Below are positions 56,321-64,000 of a DNA stretch of 64,000 bases, one piece after another. Position 1 is the stretch's first letter. Each line of letters begins with the position of its first letter. A program made the translations under genes and the position numbers. The DNA comes from Nonomuraea angiospora (lineage in GTDB: Bacteria; Actinomycetota; Actinomycetes; Streptosporangiales; Streptosporangiaceae): NCBI RefSeq assembly GCF_014873145.1, contig NZ_JADBEK010000001.1:4712001-4776000 (forward strand), given 5' to 3'. The notes below the pieces were generated by a model. It was not told the origin of the DNA. It was given only the letters and a program-made list of their open reading frames with translations, and did no database searches.

Positions 56321-58105
56321 ATGGAGACCGTGGGGAGCGACGGAAGTGACATAAAAGGCGATTTTTCCGACCGATCCTCACGTGAATGGTGTGACGAGGC
56401 CCTGACCAGGCTGAACGCCGGCCGCCCCGAGTCCGCGCTCGACGCCGCCCGCCGCGCCGCCGACCTGGACCCGGGCGCGGAATGGGCGTACCGCCTCATC
56501 AGCCTCGCCCACGAGCGGCTGGGCCGCGACGCCGACGCGCTGCCCGCCGCCGAACGCGCCGTGGAGCTGGCCCGCGGCTCCTGGCCGGCCCGCCTGCGCC
56601 TGGCCGCGGTCCTGCGCCGCTCCCCCGGCCGCTGGCGGGAGGCGGTGGAGCACGCCACGATGGCCGGGAAGTTCGCGCCGGAGCGGCCCGGCCCCGGGGT
56701 CATGCTGGGCGACCTGGCCCTGCTGGGCGGCGACCACACCCGCGCAGAGCGGTCGTACCGGGCCGCGCTCGCCGCCGACCCCGCCGACCCCCAGGCCCGC
56801 GTGAACCTCGGCCTGTCCCTGCTGCGCTGGGAGCACCCCCGCCCGCACCACGACCCCGCCTGGCCGGTGGACCCGCGCGAGACGGGCCGGGTCAGGCGGG
56901 CGCTCGAGGTCTGGTCCCGCCAGGTCCGCCTGCTGGTCGCGCTCGCCACGCTCGCGATCGCCGGGGCCGCGCTCCTCCTCGACCGGGGCGCCCAGGCCCA
57001 GCTCGGCGGGTTCGCCGTGCTGGTGCTGCTGGCGCCGCTCACGGTCAGGCAGGCGCGGCGGGTGGGCCTGTGGCCGTACGTGCCCGCGATGCTCTGCCGG
57101 GATCCCTGGCTCGGCGCGGCGGTGGTGTCGGCGGCCGTGTCGGTGGTCGCGTTCGCCGCCTGGCTGCTGCTGGGGGCGGTGCCTTCCGTTCCGTCCGCGC
57201 TCGACCCGGTCTGGGCGGGGCTGGCGGGCATCGTGGTGCTGGGATGGCCCGCGCTGGCCGCCGTACGGGCGCTGGCGGAGACGTGGCGCGGCCGCCCGCT
57301 CCTGGCGCTGGCCGAGACCACGCGCGCCCGGGAGGCTCCGGAGCACGCCCACGCAGCGCAGATCGACCGAACCGCCCGCAGGAACGCCGGCGTGCTGCTC
57401 TGGATCCTGCTCGGCAGGACCTGGTCCGTGCTGGTCCCGCTGGTGGGCGGGGCATTGGCGGTGGAGCCCAGGGCCGCCGTCGCCGCCCTGGCGGTGCCGT
57501 ACCCGATGGTGCGCGGCTACCTGCGCGCCCGCCATCGCACCGACCGGTGGCTGCCCGCCGCGACCGCGCTCGTCGTCCTGGCCGCGGCCGCCTGCGCGGC
57601 GGGCGGGCTGCTGGAGGCCTGGCGGGCCGAGCCGGCGGCGACGTGGGCGTGGCGGATCGGGCTGGGCGCGCTCGCGGCGGCGCCGGTCGTGTACGGGGCG
57701 CGGGCGGCACGTGCCTGGTGGCGGGGCGGGCCGGGCCCGTGGCGGACCTCCCTGATCATGTGCGACCTGCCGGTGGGCGCCGAGCCGTCCGTCGTGCTCA
57801 ACCCGGAGGTGCGCCAGACCTTCTCGTACGCCCGCAGCATCGTCCTGTCCTACGGCGACGCCCTCGGCCCCCGGGTCGCCGGCGCGGTGGCGACCGTCAC
57901 CTCGTCGGGCGAGCTCCGGGTGATCACGGGCCTGGAGGCGTGGGACGCCGTCGAGGCCGACCCGGCGGTGTTCGCGGCGGACCCGCTGCAGCGGCGGTTC
58001 TGGGTGGAGGTACGCGGGATCGCCGTGCCCGGCTCCGACGCACTGCGCGTCACCCCCAAGCAAGTGCTCGTCGGCGAATTCCCCGGGCGACACCAGCGCC
58101 GCTAG
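56321..58105 (+). CDS. TPR-containing multi-pass membrane protein of unknown function
   Basis: A protein of about 594 residues. Residues about 20-165 form four TPR-like units (EALTRLNAGRPESALDAARR; RLGRDADALPAAERAVEL). Then come six or so hydrophobic segments between about 205 and 490 and a soluble C-terminal part of about 90 residues (SLIMCDLPVGAEPSVVLN; RFWVEVRGIAVPG). The start is uncertain: the ATG at 56321 lacks a ribosome site, and a GTG at 56330 with GGAGA upstream is equally good. I do not recognise the family. The TPR part should face the cytosol. Confidence 0.65.
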   Translation: METVGSDGSDIKGDFSDRSSREWCDEALTRLNAGRPESALDAARRAADLDPGAEWAYRLISLAHERLGRDADALPAAERAVELARGSWPARLRLAAVLRRSPGRWREAVEHATMAGKFAPERPGPGVMLGDLALLGGDHTRAERSYRAALAADPADPQARVNLGLSLLRWEHPRPHHDPAWPVDPRETGRVRRALEVWSRQVRLLVALATLAIAGAALLLDRGAQAQLGGFAVLVLLAPLTVRQARRVGLWPYVPAMLCRDPWLGAAVVSAAVSVVAFAAWLLLGAVPSVPSALDPVWAGLAGIVVLGWPALAAVRALAETWRGRPLLALAETTRAREAPEHAHAAQIDRTARRNAGVLLWILLGRTWSVLVPLVGGALAVEPRAAVAALAVPYPMVRGYLRARHRTDRWLPAATALVVLAAAACAAGGLLEAWRAEPAATWAWRIGLGALAAAPVVYGARAARAWWRGGPGPWRTSLIMCDLPVGAEPSVVLNPEVRQTFSYARSIVLSYGDALGPRVAGAVATVTSSGELRVITGLEAWDAVEADPAVFAADPLQRRFWVEVRGIAVPGSDALRVTPKQVLVGEFPGRHQRR

Positions 58106-58106
58106 C

Positions 58107-58112
58107 TAGAAT
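58107..58112 (+). promoter_or_regulatory. TAGAAT box 8 nt before the haloalkane dehalogenase start
   Basis: The same layout as at 43605: TAGAAT, then 8 nt ending TTCT, then ATG. It overlaps the end of the upstream gene and suggests a leaderless message with its own promoter. Confidence 0.55.
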
Positions 58113-58120
58113 CTTGTTCT

Positions 58121-59017
58121 ATGCGTATCCTGCGCACGCCAGAAGAGCGCTTCGCCGACCTGCCGGACTTCCCCTACGAGCCCCGCTACGCCGACGTCCC
58201 CGGCGGCCTGCGGATGGCGTACGTCGAGGCGGGCCCCGCCGACGGCGAGCCCGTCGTGCTCCTGCACGGCGAGCCGAGCTGGTCGTTCCTCTACCGGCAC
58301 GTCATGCCCGAGCTGGCCGCGGCCGGGCTGCGCGCGATAGCGGTGGACCTCATCGGGTTCGGCCGCTCGGACAAGCCCGCCGACCAGGCCGAGCACACCT
58401 ACGCCAGGCACGTCGAGTGGACCCGCGCCCTGCTGTTGGACGCGCTCGGGCTGGGGCGCGTCACCGTCGTCGGCCAGGACTGGGGCGGCCTGATCGGGCT
58501 GCGGATCGCCGCCGAGCACCCCGAGAGGGTCGCCCGGATCGTGGCCGCCAACACGGGCTTTCCGTCGGGTGACATTCCCATGCCCGAGGTGTGGCACCAG
58601 TTCAGGAACGCCGTGCTCAAGGCCCCGGTGCTGGACATCGCCCGGCTCGTCCAGGCCGGCTGCAGGACGCGGCTGTCCGAGGAGGTGCGGGCGGCCTACG
58701 ACGCGCCGTTCCCCGACGAGTCGTACAAAGCGGGCCCCCGCGTCATGCCGAGCCTCGTCCCGATCACGCCCGACGACCCGGCCGCGCCCGCCAACCGCGC
58801 TGCCTGGCAGGTTCTCACGACACTCGAACGGCCGTTCCTCGTGGCGTTCTCCGACGGAGATCCGATCACCGGGGGCATGGCGCCCATTCTGCTCAAGTCG
58901 ATCTCGGGCACGTCCGGCCTGCGGCATCCCGTCATCAAGGGCGCCGGGCACTTCCTGCAAGAGGACGCGGGGGCCGAACTCGGGCGACAGATCGCCGCTT
59001 TCGTGACCTCCACCTAG
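58121..59017 (+). CDS. haloalkane dehalogenase-like alpha/beta hydrolase
   Basis: A 298-residue hydrolase with the HLD-I plan: HGEPSWSFLYR (oxyanion and halide side), nucleophile Asp120 followed by the halide-binding Trp121 in VGQDWGG, acid Asp247 in SDGDPIT and His277 in GAGHFLQED. Nucleophile Asp rather than Ser, plus that Trp, favours a dehalogenase over an esterase. The enzyme would split carbon-halogen bonds with water. The message is probably leaderless. Natural substrate unknown. Confidence 0.85.
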   Translation: MRILRTPEERFADLPDFPYEPRYADVPGGLRMAYVEAGPADGEPVVLLHGEPSWSFLYRHVMPELAAAGLRAIAVDLIGFGRSDKPADQAEHTYARHVEWTRALLLDALGLGRVTVVGQDWGGLIGLRIAAEHPERVARIVAANTGFPSGDIPMPEVWHQFRNAVLKAPVLDIARLVQAGCRTRLSEEVRAAYDAPFPDESYKAGPRVMPSLVPITPDDPAAPANRAAWQVLTTLERPFLVAFSDGDPITGGMAPILLKSISGTSGLRHPVIKGAGHFLQEDAGAELGRQIAAFVTST

Positions 59018-59081
59018 CGTGTCAGGAGCGCCCAATCGTCGGTCCGGTGCGGTATAACCGGGGGCGGACCGGGGAGGCGTG

Positions 59082-61433
59082 ATGCAGGAGTCCGGCAGGG
59101 CCCAGGCCGCGGGGCGGGCCGCGGCGCGGGATCTGTTCGAGAAGGTTCGGCTGCGTTATTACCAGATTCCCCCGGCCGTGCGCCGGGTCCTCTACGTGGT
59201 GGTGCTGGTCGCCGTCATGGGTCTGGGGGCGGCGCTCGGGTGGAACCTGCTCAACACCTTCCCCCTCGTCCTGCTGGGGCTCGCGTTCGTCGCGCTGACC
59301 ATGCGCTTCCCGCGCGCCGCCGCCACCGTGCTGGTGGTCGCGGGCTGGGTCGTGCTGACGCTGCCCGTCTTCTCCGGGCTGTTCCCCGCGGGCTCCGGCG
59401 CGGTGCACCTGATGGTCGCGCTGGCCCTGCCCGCCGCCGCGGGCGCCCACCTCATCCGCTGGGTCGCGCCGTGGGTGACCACGCTGCTGGCGCTGGCCCC
59501 CGCCGGCGTGCTCGCCGTGCCGCTCTCGTTCGTCTCGGCGAACGTGGCGGTCTGGGTGGCGTACGCGGTGGCCGCCGCGGTGCTGGTCTACCGGTTCGTG
59601 CTGGCCCGCAAGATCAGGGCGGAGAACGCCGCGGCCGAGGAGCAGCAGGTGCGCGTCAGGGTGCGCGAGGGCAGGCCCGAGTCCCCGCAGGACAAGCAGG
59701 GCGGCCCGCCGCAGATCTCCGTCGAGGAGGCGCTCAGCGAGCTGGAGAGCATGGTCGGCCTGGCCCCCGTCAAGGAGCAGGTGCGCTCGATCGCCGCCTC
59801 CATCGAGGCGTCCCGGCTGCGCGCCGAGGCCGGCTACACCACCGACCGGCCCACCAGGCACTTCGTCTTCCTCGGCCCGCCCGGCACCGGCAAGACCAGC
59901 GTCGCGCGCGCCCTGGCCAAGATCTTCTACGCGTTCGGCCTGCTGGAGACCCCCTACGTGGTCGAGGCGCAGCGGGCCGACCTGGTGGGCGAGTTCCTGG
60001 GCGCGACCGCGATCAAGACCAACGAGCTGGTCGACCGGGCCCTGGGCGGCGTGCTCTTCATCGACGAGGCGTACGGGCTGGTCAACTCCTCCGACGGACA
60101 GCCCGACCGGTTCGGTGCCGAGGCGGTGCAGACGCTGCTCAAGCGCGCCGAGGACGACCGCGAGCGGCTGATCATCATCCTGGCCGGCTACGAGCAGGAG
60201 ATGGGCGCGTTCCTGTCCAGCAATCCCGGGCTGGCCAGCCGGTTCGCCACCCGGGTGCGCTTCCCCGGCTACTCCCCCGCCGAGCTGGTCGAGGTCACCG
60301 AGCTGCTCCAGCGGCGCCGGGGCGACACGATGGACGCCGAGACCAGGCGGGTGCTGCTCGGCCTGTTCGACGACGTCCACCGGCGCGGCCTGGTCGACGA
60401 GCTGGGCAACGCCAGGTTCGCGCGCAGCCTGGTCGAGGCCGCCGCGCAGGCCCGTGACGTGCGCGTGGTGGGCGCCGGCGGCACCCCGACCACCCAGGAC
60501 CTGGTGACCACCACCACGCCCGACGTGACCAAGGCGTTCGAGGAGCTGACCGCGCGCTTCCGCGGCTACGTCGCCACTCCCACGCTGGAGGAGGCGCTGG
60601 CCGACCTCGACGGGATGGCGGGCCTCGCGCCGGTCAAGCGGCAGGTCCACGCCATCGCGGCCCAGCTCCAGATGGCGCGCATGCGGCAGGAGCGCGGGCT
60701 GCCCACCCCGCCGCAGATGCGGCACTTCGTGTTCGTCGGCCCGCCCGGCACCGGCAAGACCACGGTCGCCAGGGTCGTCGGCCGCATCTTCGCCGCGCTC
60801 GGCCTGCTGGCCAGGCCCGACGTGGTCGAGGCGCACCGCGCCGACCTGGTCGGCCAGCACCTCGGCGCCACCGCGATCAAGACCAACGAGCTGGTCGACC
60901 GGGCCCTGGGCGGCGTGCTCTTCATCGACGAGGCCTACAGCCTGGTCAACCCCGGCTACCAGGGCGGCGACGCGTTCGGCGCCGAGGCCGTGCAGACGCT
61001 GCTCAAGCGGGCCGAGGACGACCGCGACCGGCTCGTCGTCGTGCTGGCCGGCTACGAGCGCGAGATGGACGCGTTCCTGTCCACCAACCCCGGTCTGGCC
61101 AGCCGGTTCAGCCAGCGCGTGTCCTTCCCCAGCTACTCGCCGCAGGAGCTGTCCGAGATCGCGGTGCTGCTGGCCGGGAAGGCCGGCGACACCTTCGACG
61201 AGGAGGCGCTGCGCGACCTCGACGACGTGTTCGCCTGGGTGTGCGAGGAGCGGCTGATCGACGGGCTCGGCAACGGCCGCTTCGCCAGGTCGCTGTTCGA
61301 GCGCGCCGCCATGCGCCGCGACGTGCGGCTGGCCGCCCACGCCTCGCGCGGCGGGTCCGCCAGCTCGGCCGACCTGACGACGATCACGAGCGAGGACGTC
61401 CGCACCGCCGTGGACGAGCTTTCCGGACGCTGA
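59082..61433 (+). CDS. membrane protein with two CbbX/SpoVK-type AAA+ domains
   Basis: A 783-residue ATPase. The first 180 residues carry about six hydrophobic helices (RVLYVVVLVAVMGLGAALGW first), then a charged linker, then AAA+ domain 1 (about 215-470, Walker A GPPGTGKTS near 265) and AAA+ domain 2 (about 505-775, Walker A GPPGTGKTT near 553). Both have GVLFIDEAY as Walker B. The two modules share long identical runs, a recent-looking duplication. CbbX remodels Rubisco; EccA1 of type VII secretion has a similar ATPase but with TPRs, not membrane helices. Here no partner genes are visible, so the substrate is unknown. The ATG at 59082 follows GGGGAGGCG. Confidence 0.88.
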   Translation: MQESGRAQAAGRAAARDLFEKVRLRYYQIPPAVRRVLYVVVLVAVMGLGAALGWNLLNTFPLVLLGLAFVALTMRFPRAAATVLVVAGWVVLTLPVFSGLFPAGSGAVHLMVALALPAAAGAHLIRWVAPWVTTLLALAPAGVLAVPLSFVSANVAVWVAYAVAAAVLVYRFVLARKIRAENAAAEEQQVRVRVREGRPESPQDKQGGPPQISVEEALSELESMVGLAPVKEQVRSIAASIEASRLRAEAGYTTDRPTRHFVFLGPPGTGKTSVARALAKIFYAFGLLETPYVVEAQRADLVGEFLGATAIKTNELVDRALGGVLFIDEAYGLVNSSDGQPDRFGAEAVQTLLKRAEDDRERLIIILAGYEQEMGAFLSSNPGLASRFATRVRFPGYSPAELVEVTELLQRRRGDTMDAETRRVLLGLFDDVHRRGLVDELGNARFARSLVEAAAQARDVRVVGAGGTPTTQDLVTTTTPDVTKAFEELTARFRGYVATPTLEEALADLDGMAGLAPVKRQVHAIAAQLQMARMRQERGLPTPPQMRHFVFVGPPGTGKTTVARVVGRIFAALGLLARPDVVEAHRADLVGQHLGATAIKTNELVDRALGGVLFIDEAYSLVNPGYQGGDAFGAEAVQTLLKRAEDDRDRLVVVLAGYEREMDAFLSTNPGLASRFSQRVSFPSYSPQELSEIAVLLAGKAGDTFDEEALRDLDDVFAWVCEERLIDGLGNGRFARSLFERAAMRRDVRLAAHASRGGSASSADLTTITSEDVRTAVDELSGR

Positions 61434-61532
61434 CCATCTCGGATCCGACCATCTTCGGCGGTTCCCTGCGCGCGACCCGTCACATGGTGTAGCAATATAA
61501 CTACGTGCGGTGCGCGTCGGAGGGGGAGCGCG

Positions 61533-62516
61533 ATGGCGGGGTTTCTGGCCCGCAGGCTGCTCAACTACGCCGTGCTGGTCGTAGTGGCCGCCAGTCTCGC
61601 CTACCTTCTGGCTGCCACGGCTCTCAATCCTCGCTCCAACTACGCGGACCGCACGCCGAAACCGCCGCCTGCCGTCGTGGACGCGCAGCTCACGGCGCTC
61701 AACCTCAACGACAAGACCCCGCTGCTGCAGCGCTACGCCACCTGGGCGGGCGGGGTGCTGCGCGGCGACTTCGGCAAGTCCGTCGGGGGCGCTCCGGTCA
61801 ATGAGGATCTCAAGCGGCGCATGGGTGTGACGTTCCGGCTGGTCGTGCTGGGGATGTTGTTCGGGAGCCTGCTCGGGGTGCTGCTGGGCGCCTTCGCGGC
61901 GGTCCGGCAGTACGGCTGGTTCGACCGGATCTCGACCGCCCTGTCCTTCGTGGTGCTGGCCGTGCCGGTGGTCGTGCTGGCCAACATGCTGATCCTGGCC
62001 GCCGCCTGGGCCAACGAGCACCTCTTCGGCCGCTCGGTGTTCCTGGTCAGCGGCGAGTACACCGACGGGCTGGAGGCCGGGTTCTGGGGGCACGTGGTCG
62101 ACCGGCTGCAGCACCTGATCCTGCCGACGGTCTCGCTGTCGGTGGGGCTCATCGCGGTCTTCAGCCGCTACCAGCGCAACATGATGCTCGACGTGCAGGG
62201 CGCCGACTTCGTCCGCACCGCCCTGGCCAAGGGGCTGAGCAGGCGCCAGGCGCTCGTCAAGCACGCGCTGCGGACCGCGCTCATCCCGGTCGTGACCTAT
62301 TTCGCGTTCACGTTCGGGGCGCTGCTGACGGGGGCGACGTTCACCGAGAAGATCTTCGGCTGGCACGGGCTGGGCGAGCAGCTGATCAACTCCATCTTCA
62401 GCAACGACGTCAACACCGTCGCGGCCATCTCCCTCCTCGCCGCCGTCGCCGTGCTGTGCTCCGCGCTGGCCTCCGACCTGCTGCACGCGGCGCTCGATCC
62501 GAGGGTGCGCGCGTGA
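61533..62516 (+). CDS. ABC peptide importer permease, DppB/OppB type
   Basis: A 327-residue inner-membrane permease with six predicted helices, the first at 8-28 (LLNYAVLVVVAASLAYLLA). The binding-protein-dependent motif is in VRTALAKGLSRRQALVKHALR. The ATG has AGGGGGAG upstream. The stop overlaps the next permease start. There is no solute-binding gene upstream; it may lie after the ATPase genes outside the window. Confidence 0.92.
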   Translation: MAGFLARRLLNYAVLVVVAASLAYLLAATALNPRSNYADRTPKPPPAVVDAQLTALNLNDKTPLLQRYATWAGGVLRGDFGKSVGGAPVNEDLKRRMGVTFRLVVLGMLFGSLLGVLLGAFAAVRQYGWFDRISTALSFVVLAVPVVVLANMLILAAAWANEHLFGRSVFLVSGEYTDGLEAGFWGHVVDRLQHLILPTVSLSVGLIAVFSRYQRNMMLDVQGADFVRTALAKGLSRRQALVKHALRTALIPVVTYFAFTFGALLTGATFTEKIFGWHGLGEQLINSIFSNDVNTVAAISLLAAVAVLCSALASDLLHAALDPRVRA

Positions 62517-63430
62517 TGACGCTTTCCGACGAGGAGCTCGCCGAAGAACTCACCGACGGCACAGCGGCCACGGCGCCCTCCCGGCTGCGGGTGGTGGCCG
62601 GACGGTTCTTCCGCTCCCCGCGGGGGCGGCTCGGGTTCGCGGTGCTGGCCGCGATGTTCCTGCTGGCGTTCGCCGGGCCGATCTTCTCCAGGTGGACCTA
62701 CACCGACAAGGACTTCACCGCGTTCATGCAGCCGCCGTCGGCCACCCACTGGTTCGGAACGCTCCAGACCGGGGCCGACGTCTACGCGGTCACGCTGCGC
62801 GGCATGCAGAAGTCGCTGGTCGTGGGGCTGCTCGCGGCCCTGATCTCCACGGCATTGTCGGCCGTGGTGGGCGCGTTCGGGGGCTACTTCCTCGGGTGGA
62901 CGGACCGGACGCTGAGCTGGGTGACCGACCTGCTGCTCGTGCTGCCCGGCTTCCTCATCCTGGCGATCATGTCGCCGCTGTTCGAGGCCGGGCAGTGGCC
63001 GCTGTTCGTGGTCATGCTGGCGTTGTTCCTGTGGATGGTCACCTCGAAGATCGTCAGGGGGATGACGATCTCGCTGAAGGAGCGGGAGTTCATCCAGGCC
63101 GCCCGCTACATGGGCGTGTCCCCCGTACGGATCATCTTCCGCCACGTGATCCCCAACCTGTCGTCGCTGCTGATCGTGGACGCCACGCTCAACGTCAGCA
63201 GCGCGATCCTCACCGAGACCTCGCTGTCGTACTTCGGGTTCGGCATCCAGCCGCCCGACGTGTCGTTCGGGACGCTCATCGCCGACGGGTCCAGGACGGC
63301 GGTCTACGCGCCGTGGACGTTCTGGTTCGTGGCGGGGCTGCTGGTGGTCACCGTGCTCGCGGTCAACCTCATGGGCGACGCGCTGCGTGACGCGTTCGAC
63401 CCCACGGCCTCGCGGAGGAGGCGGCGATGA
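62516..63430 (+). CDS. ABC peptide importer permease, DppC/OppC type
   Basis: A 304-residue permease partner of the upstream DppB-type gene. An N-terminal cytosolic tail of about 35 residues precedes helix 1; the coupling motif is [19 protein letters not shown]. The ATG at 62516 overlaps the previous stop (TGATG); a GTG one codon earlier is possible. Its stop overlaps the ATPase start. Confidence 0.92.
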   Translation: MTLSDEELAEELTDGTAATAPSRLRVVAGRFFRSPRGRLGFAVLAAMFLLAFAGPIFSRWTYTDKDFTAFMQPPSATHWFGTLQTGADVYAVTLRGMQKSLVVGLLAALISTALSAVVGAFGGYFLGWTDRTLSWVTDLLLVLPGFLILAIMSPLFEAGQWPLFVVMLALFLWMVTSKIVRGMTISLKEREFIQAARYMGVSPVRIIFRHVIPNLSSLLIVDATLNVSSAILTETSLSYFGFGIQPPDVSFGTLIADGSRTAVYAPWTFWFVAGLLVVTVLAVNLMGDALRDAFDPTASRRRRR

Positions 63431-64000
63431 GCCCGGTCCTCGAGGTCACCGACCTCAACGTGTCCTTCGGCGGCGTGCCGGCCGTGCGCGGGGTGAGCTA
63501 CCACGTGGAGCCCGGCGAGGTCCTGGGCATCGTGGGCGAGTCGGGGTCGGGCAAATCGGTCACCTCGGCGGCCGTCATGGGGCTGCTGCCGCCTGGCGCG
63601 CGCGTCACCGGGTCCGTGCGGCTGCACGGCAAGGAGCTGATCGGGGCCTCCGAGCGGGAGCTGACGTCCTTCCGCGGCAAGGCCATCTCGATGGTGTTCC
63701 AGGATCCGCTCTCGGCGCTCACCCCCGTCTACCGCGTCGGCGACCAGATCGCCGAGGCGGTGCGCGTACACCAGCGGGTGAGCAAGGAGACGGCCCTGGT
63801 CAAGGCCGTCGAGCTGCTGGAGCTCGTGGGCATCCCGCGGCCGGCCGAACGGGCGCTGGCCTTCCCGCACGAGTTCTCCGGCGGCATGCGGCAGCGCGTG
63901 GTGATCGCGATGGCCATCGCCAACGACCCCGACGTGATCATCTGCGACGAGCCGACCACCGCGCTCGACGTCACCATCCAGGCGCAGGTGCTGGAGGTGC
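63427..64000 (+). CDS. ABC importer ATPase, DppD/OppD type, partial
   Basis: The first 191 codons of an ABC ATPase, cut by the window edge. Walker A is GESGSGKS, the Q-loop is VFQDPLSAL, the signature is FSGGMRQR and Walker B is VIICDEP. The ATG overlaps the stop of the permease gene, so the operon is tightly coupled. An OppF-type second ATPase and a binding protein are expected beyond the edge. Confidence 0.94.
   Translation, partial: MSPVLEVTDLNVSFGGVPAVRGVSYHVEPGEVLGIVGESGSGKSVTSAAVMGLLPPGARVTGSVRLHGKELIGASERELTSFRGKAISMVFQDPLSALTPVYRVGDQIAEAVRVHQRVSKETALVKAVELLELVGIPRPAERALAFPHEFSGGMRQRVVIAMAIANDPDVIICDEPTTALDVTIQAQVLEV

Overview
The window is 64 kb of very GC-rich DNA from a filamentous-type actinomycete chromosome. 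Several things point that way: a HrdB/SigA-type principal sigma factor with a Lys/Ala-rich and acidic N-terminus, a FAS-II operon that carries an AccD6-type carboxyltransferase, actinobacteria-only families (DUF3145, DUF5998, DUF7455-like), an N-terminal-GNAT PatA-type acetyltransferase, many GTG/TTG starts, and many starts set 6-8 nt behind a TANNNT box (leaderless mRNAs). The gene set and tree-like secreted glycosidases suggest Streptosporangiales (for example Nonomuraea), but that is an inference from memory, not a search. No tRNA, rRNA, IS element, prophage or CRISPR array was seen.

Layout. 0-3.4 kb: end of a fatty-acid synthesis operon (fabH end, acpP, fabF, accD6), closed by an unusual array of GC hairpins. 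3.7-4.2 kb: DUF3145 gene. 4.4-9.1 kb: a compact four-gene cassette (cytosolic subtilase, ECF sigma factor, small beta-rich protein, TPR-CHAT caspase-like protease), which is the most interesting system here. 9.1-14.6 kb: rhodanese, phosphodiesterase, DUF5998 and PatA-type acetyltransferase, all on the minus strand. 14.8-18.5 kb: PfkB sugar kinase and a Ser/Thr kinase fused to an extracellular peptide-binding domain. 18.5-24.1 kb: RecQ with a C-terminal phosphoribosyltransferase-like domain, a TauD-type dioxygenase, and divergently ParC. 24.2-29.9 kb: secreted GH3 glycosidase, VOC protein, thioredoxin-like protein, small hypothetical, beta-carbonic anhydrase. 30.8-38.3 kb: ParE, a small zinc-ribbon protein, GNAT, YaaA and HrdB, separated by intergenic regions filled with different short tandem repeats and one frameshifted regulator remnant. 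38.6-43.5 kb: PAS-GAF-PP2C phosphatase, HhH-GPD protein and two hypothetical genes. 43.6-48.9 kb: thioesterase, the pxpABC 5-oxoprolinase operon, PhzF protein and SthA transhydrogenase. 48.9-53.5 kb: secreted GH30 with ricin-type lectin domain, its LacI regulator, secreted M19 dipeptidase. 53.8-61.4 kb: DoxX and MFS pair, TPR membrane protein, haloalkane dehalogenase, and a membrane protein with two CbbX-type AAA+ domains. 61.5-64 kb: start of a Dpp/Opp-type ABC importer operon that runs off the window.

How the genes work together. The housekeeping core is lipid synthesis (fab/acc), chromosome decatenation (parC, parE) and primary transcription (hrdB). Around it sit signalling and stress modules: the CHAT/ECF/subtilase cassette, the receptor-like kinase, the SpoIIE-type phosphatase. 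Nutrient scavenging is represented by GH3, GH30, M19 dipeptidase, oxoprolinase and the oligopeptide importer; palindromic LacI-type sites stand before GH3 and GH30 genes. All functions are read from motifs and remembered family architecture; none was verified by database search.
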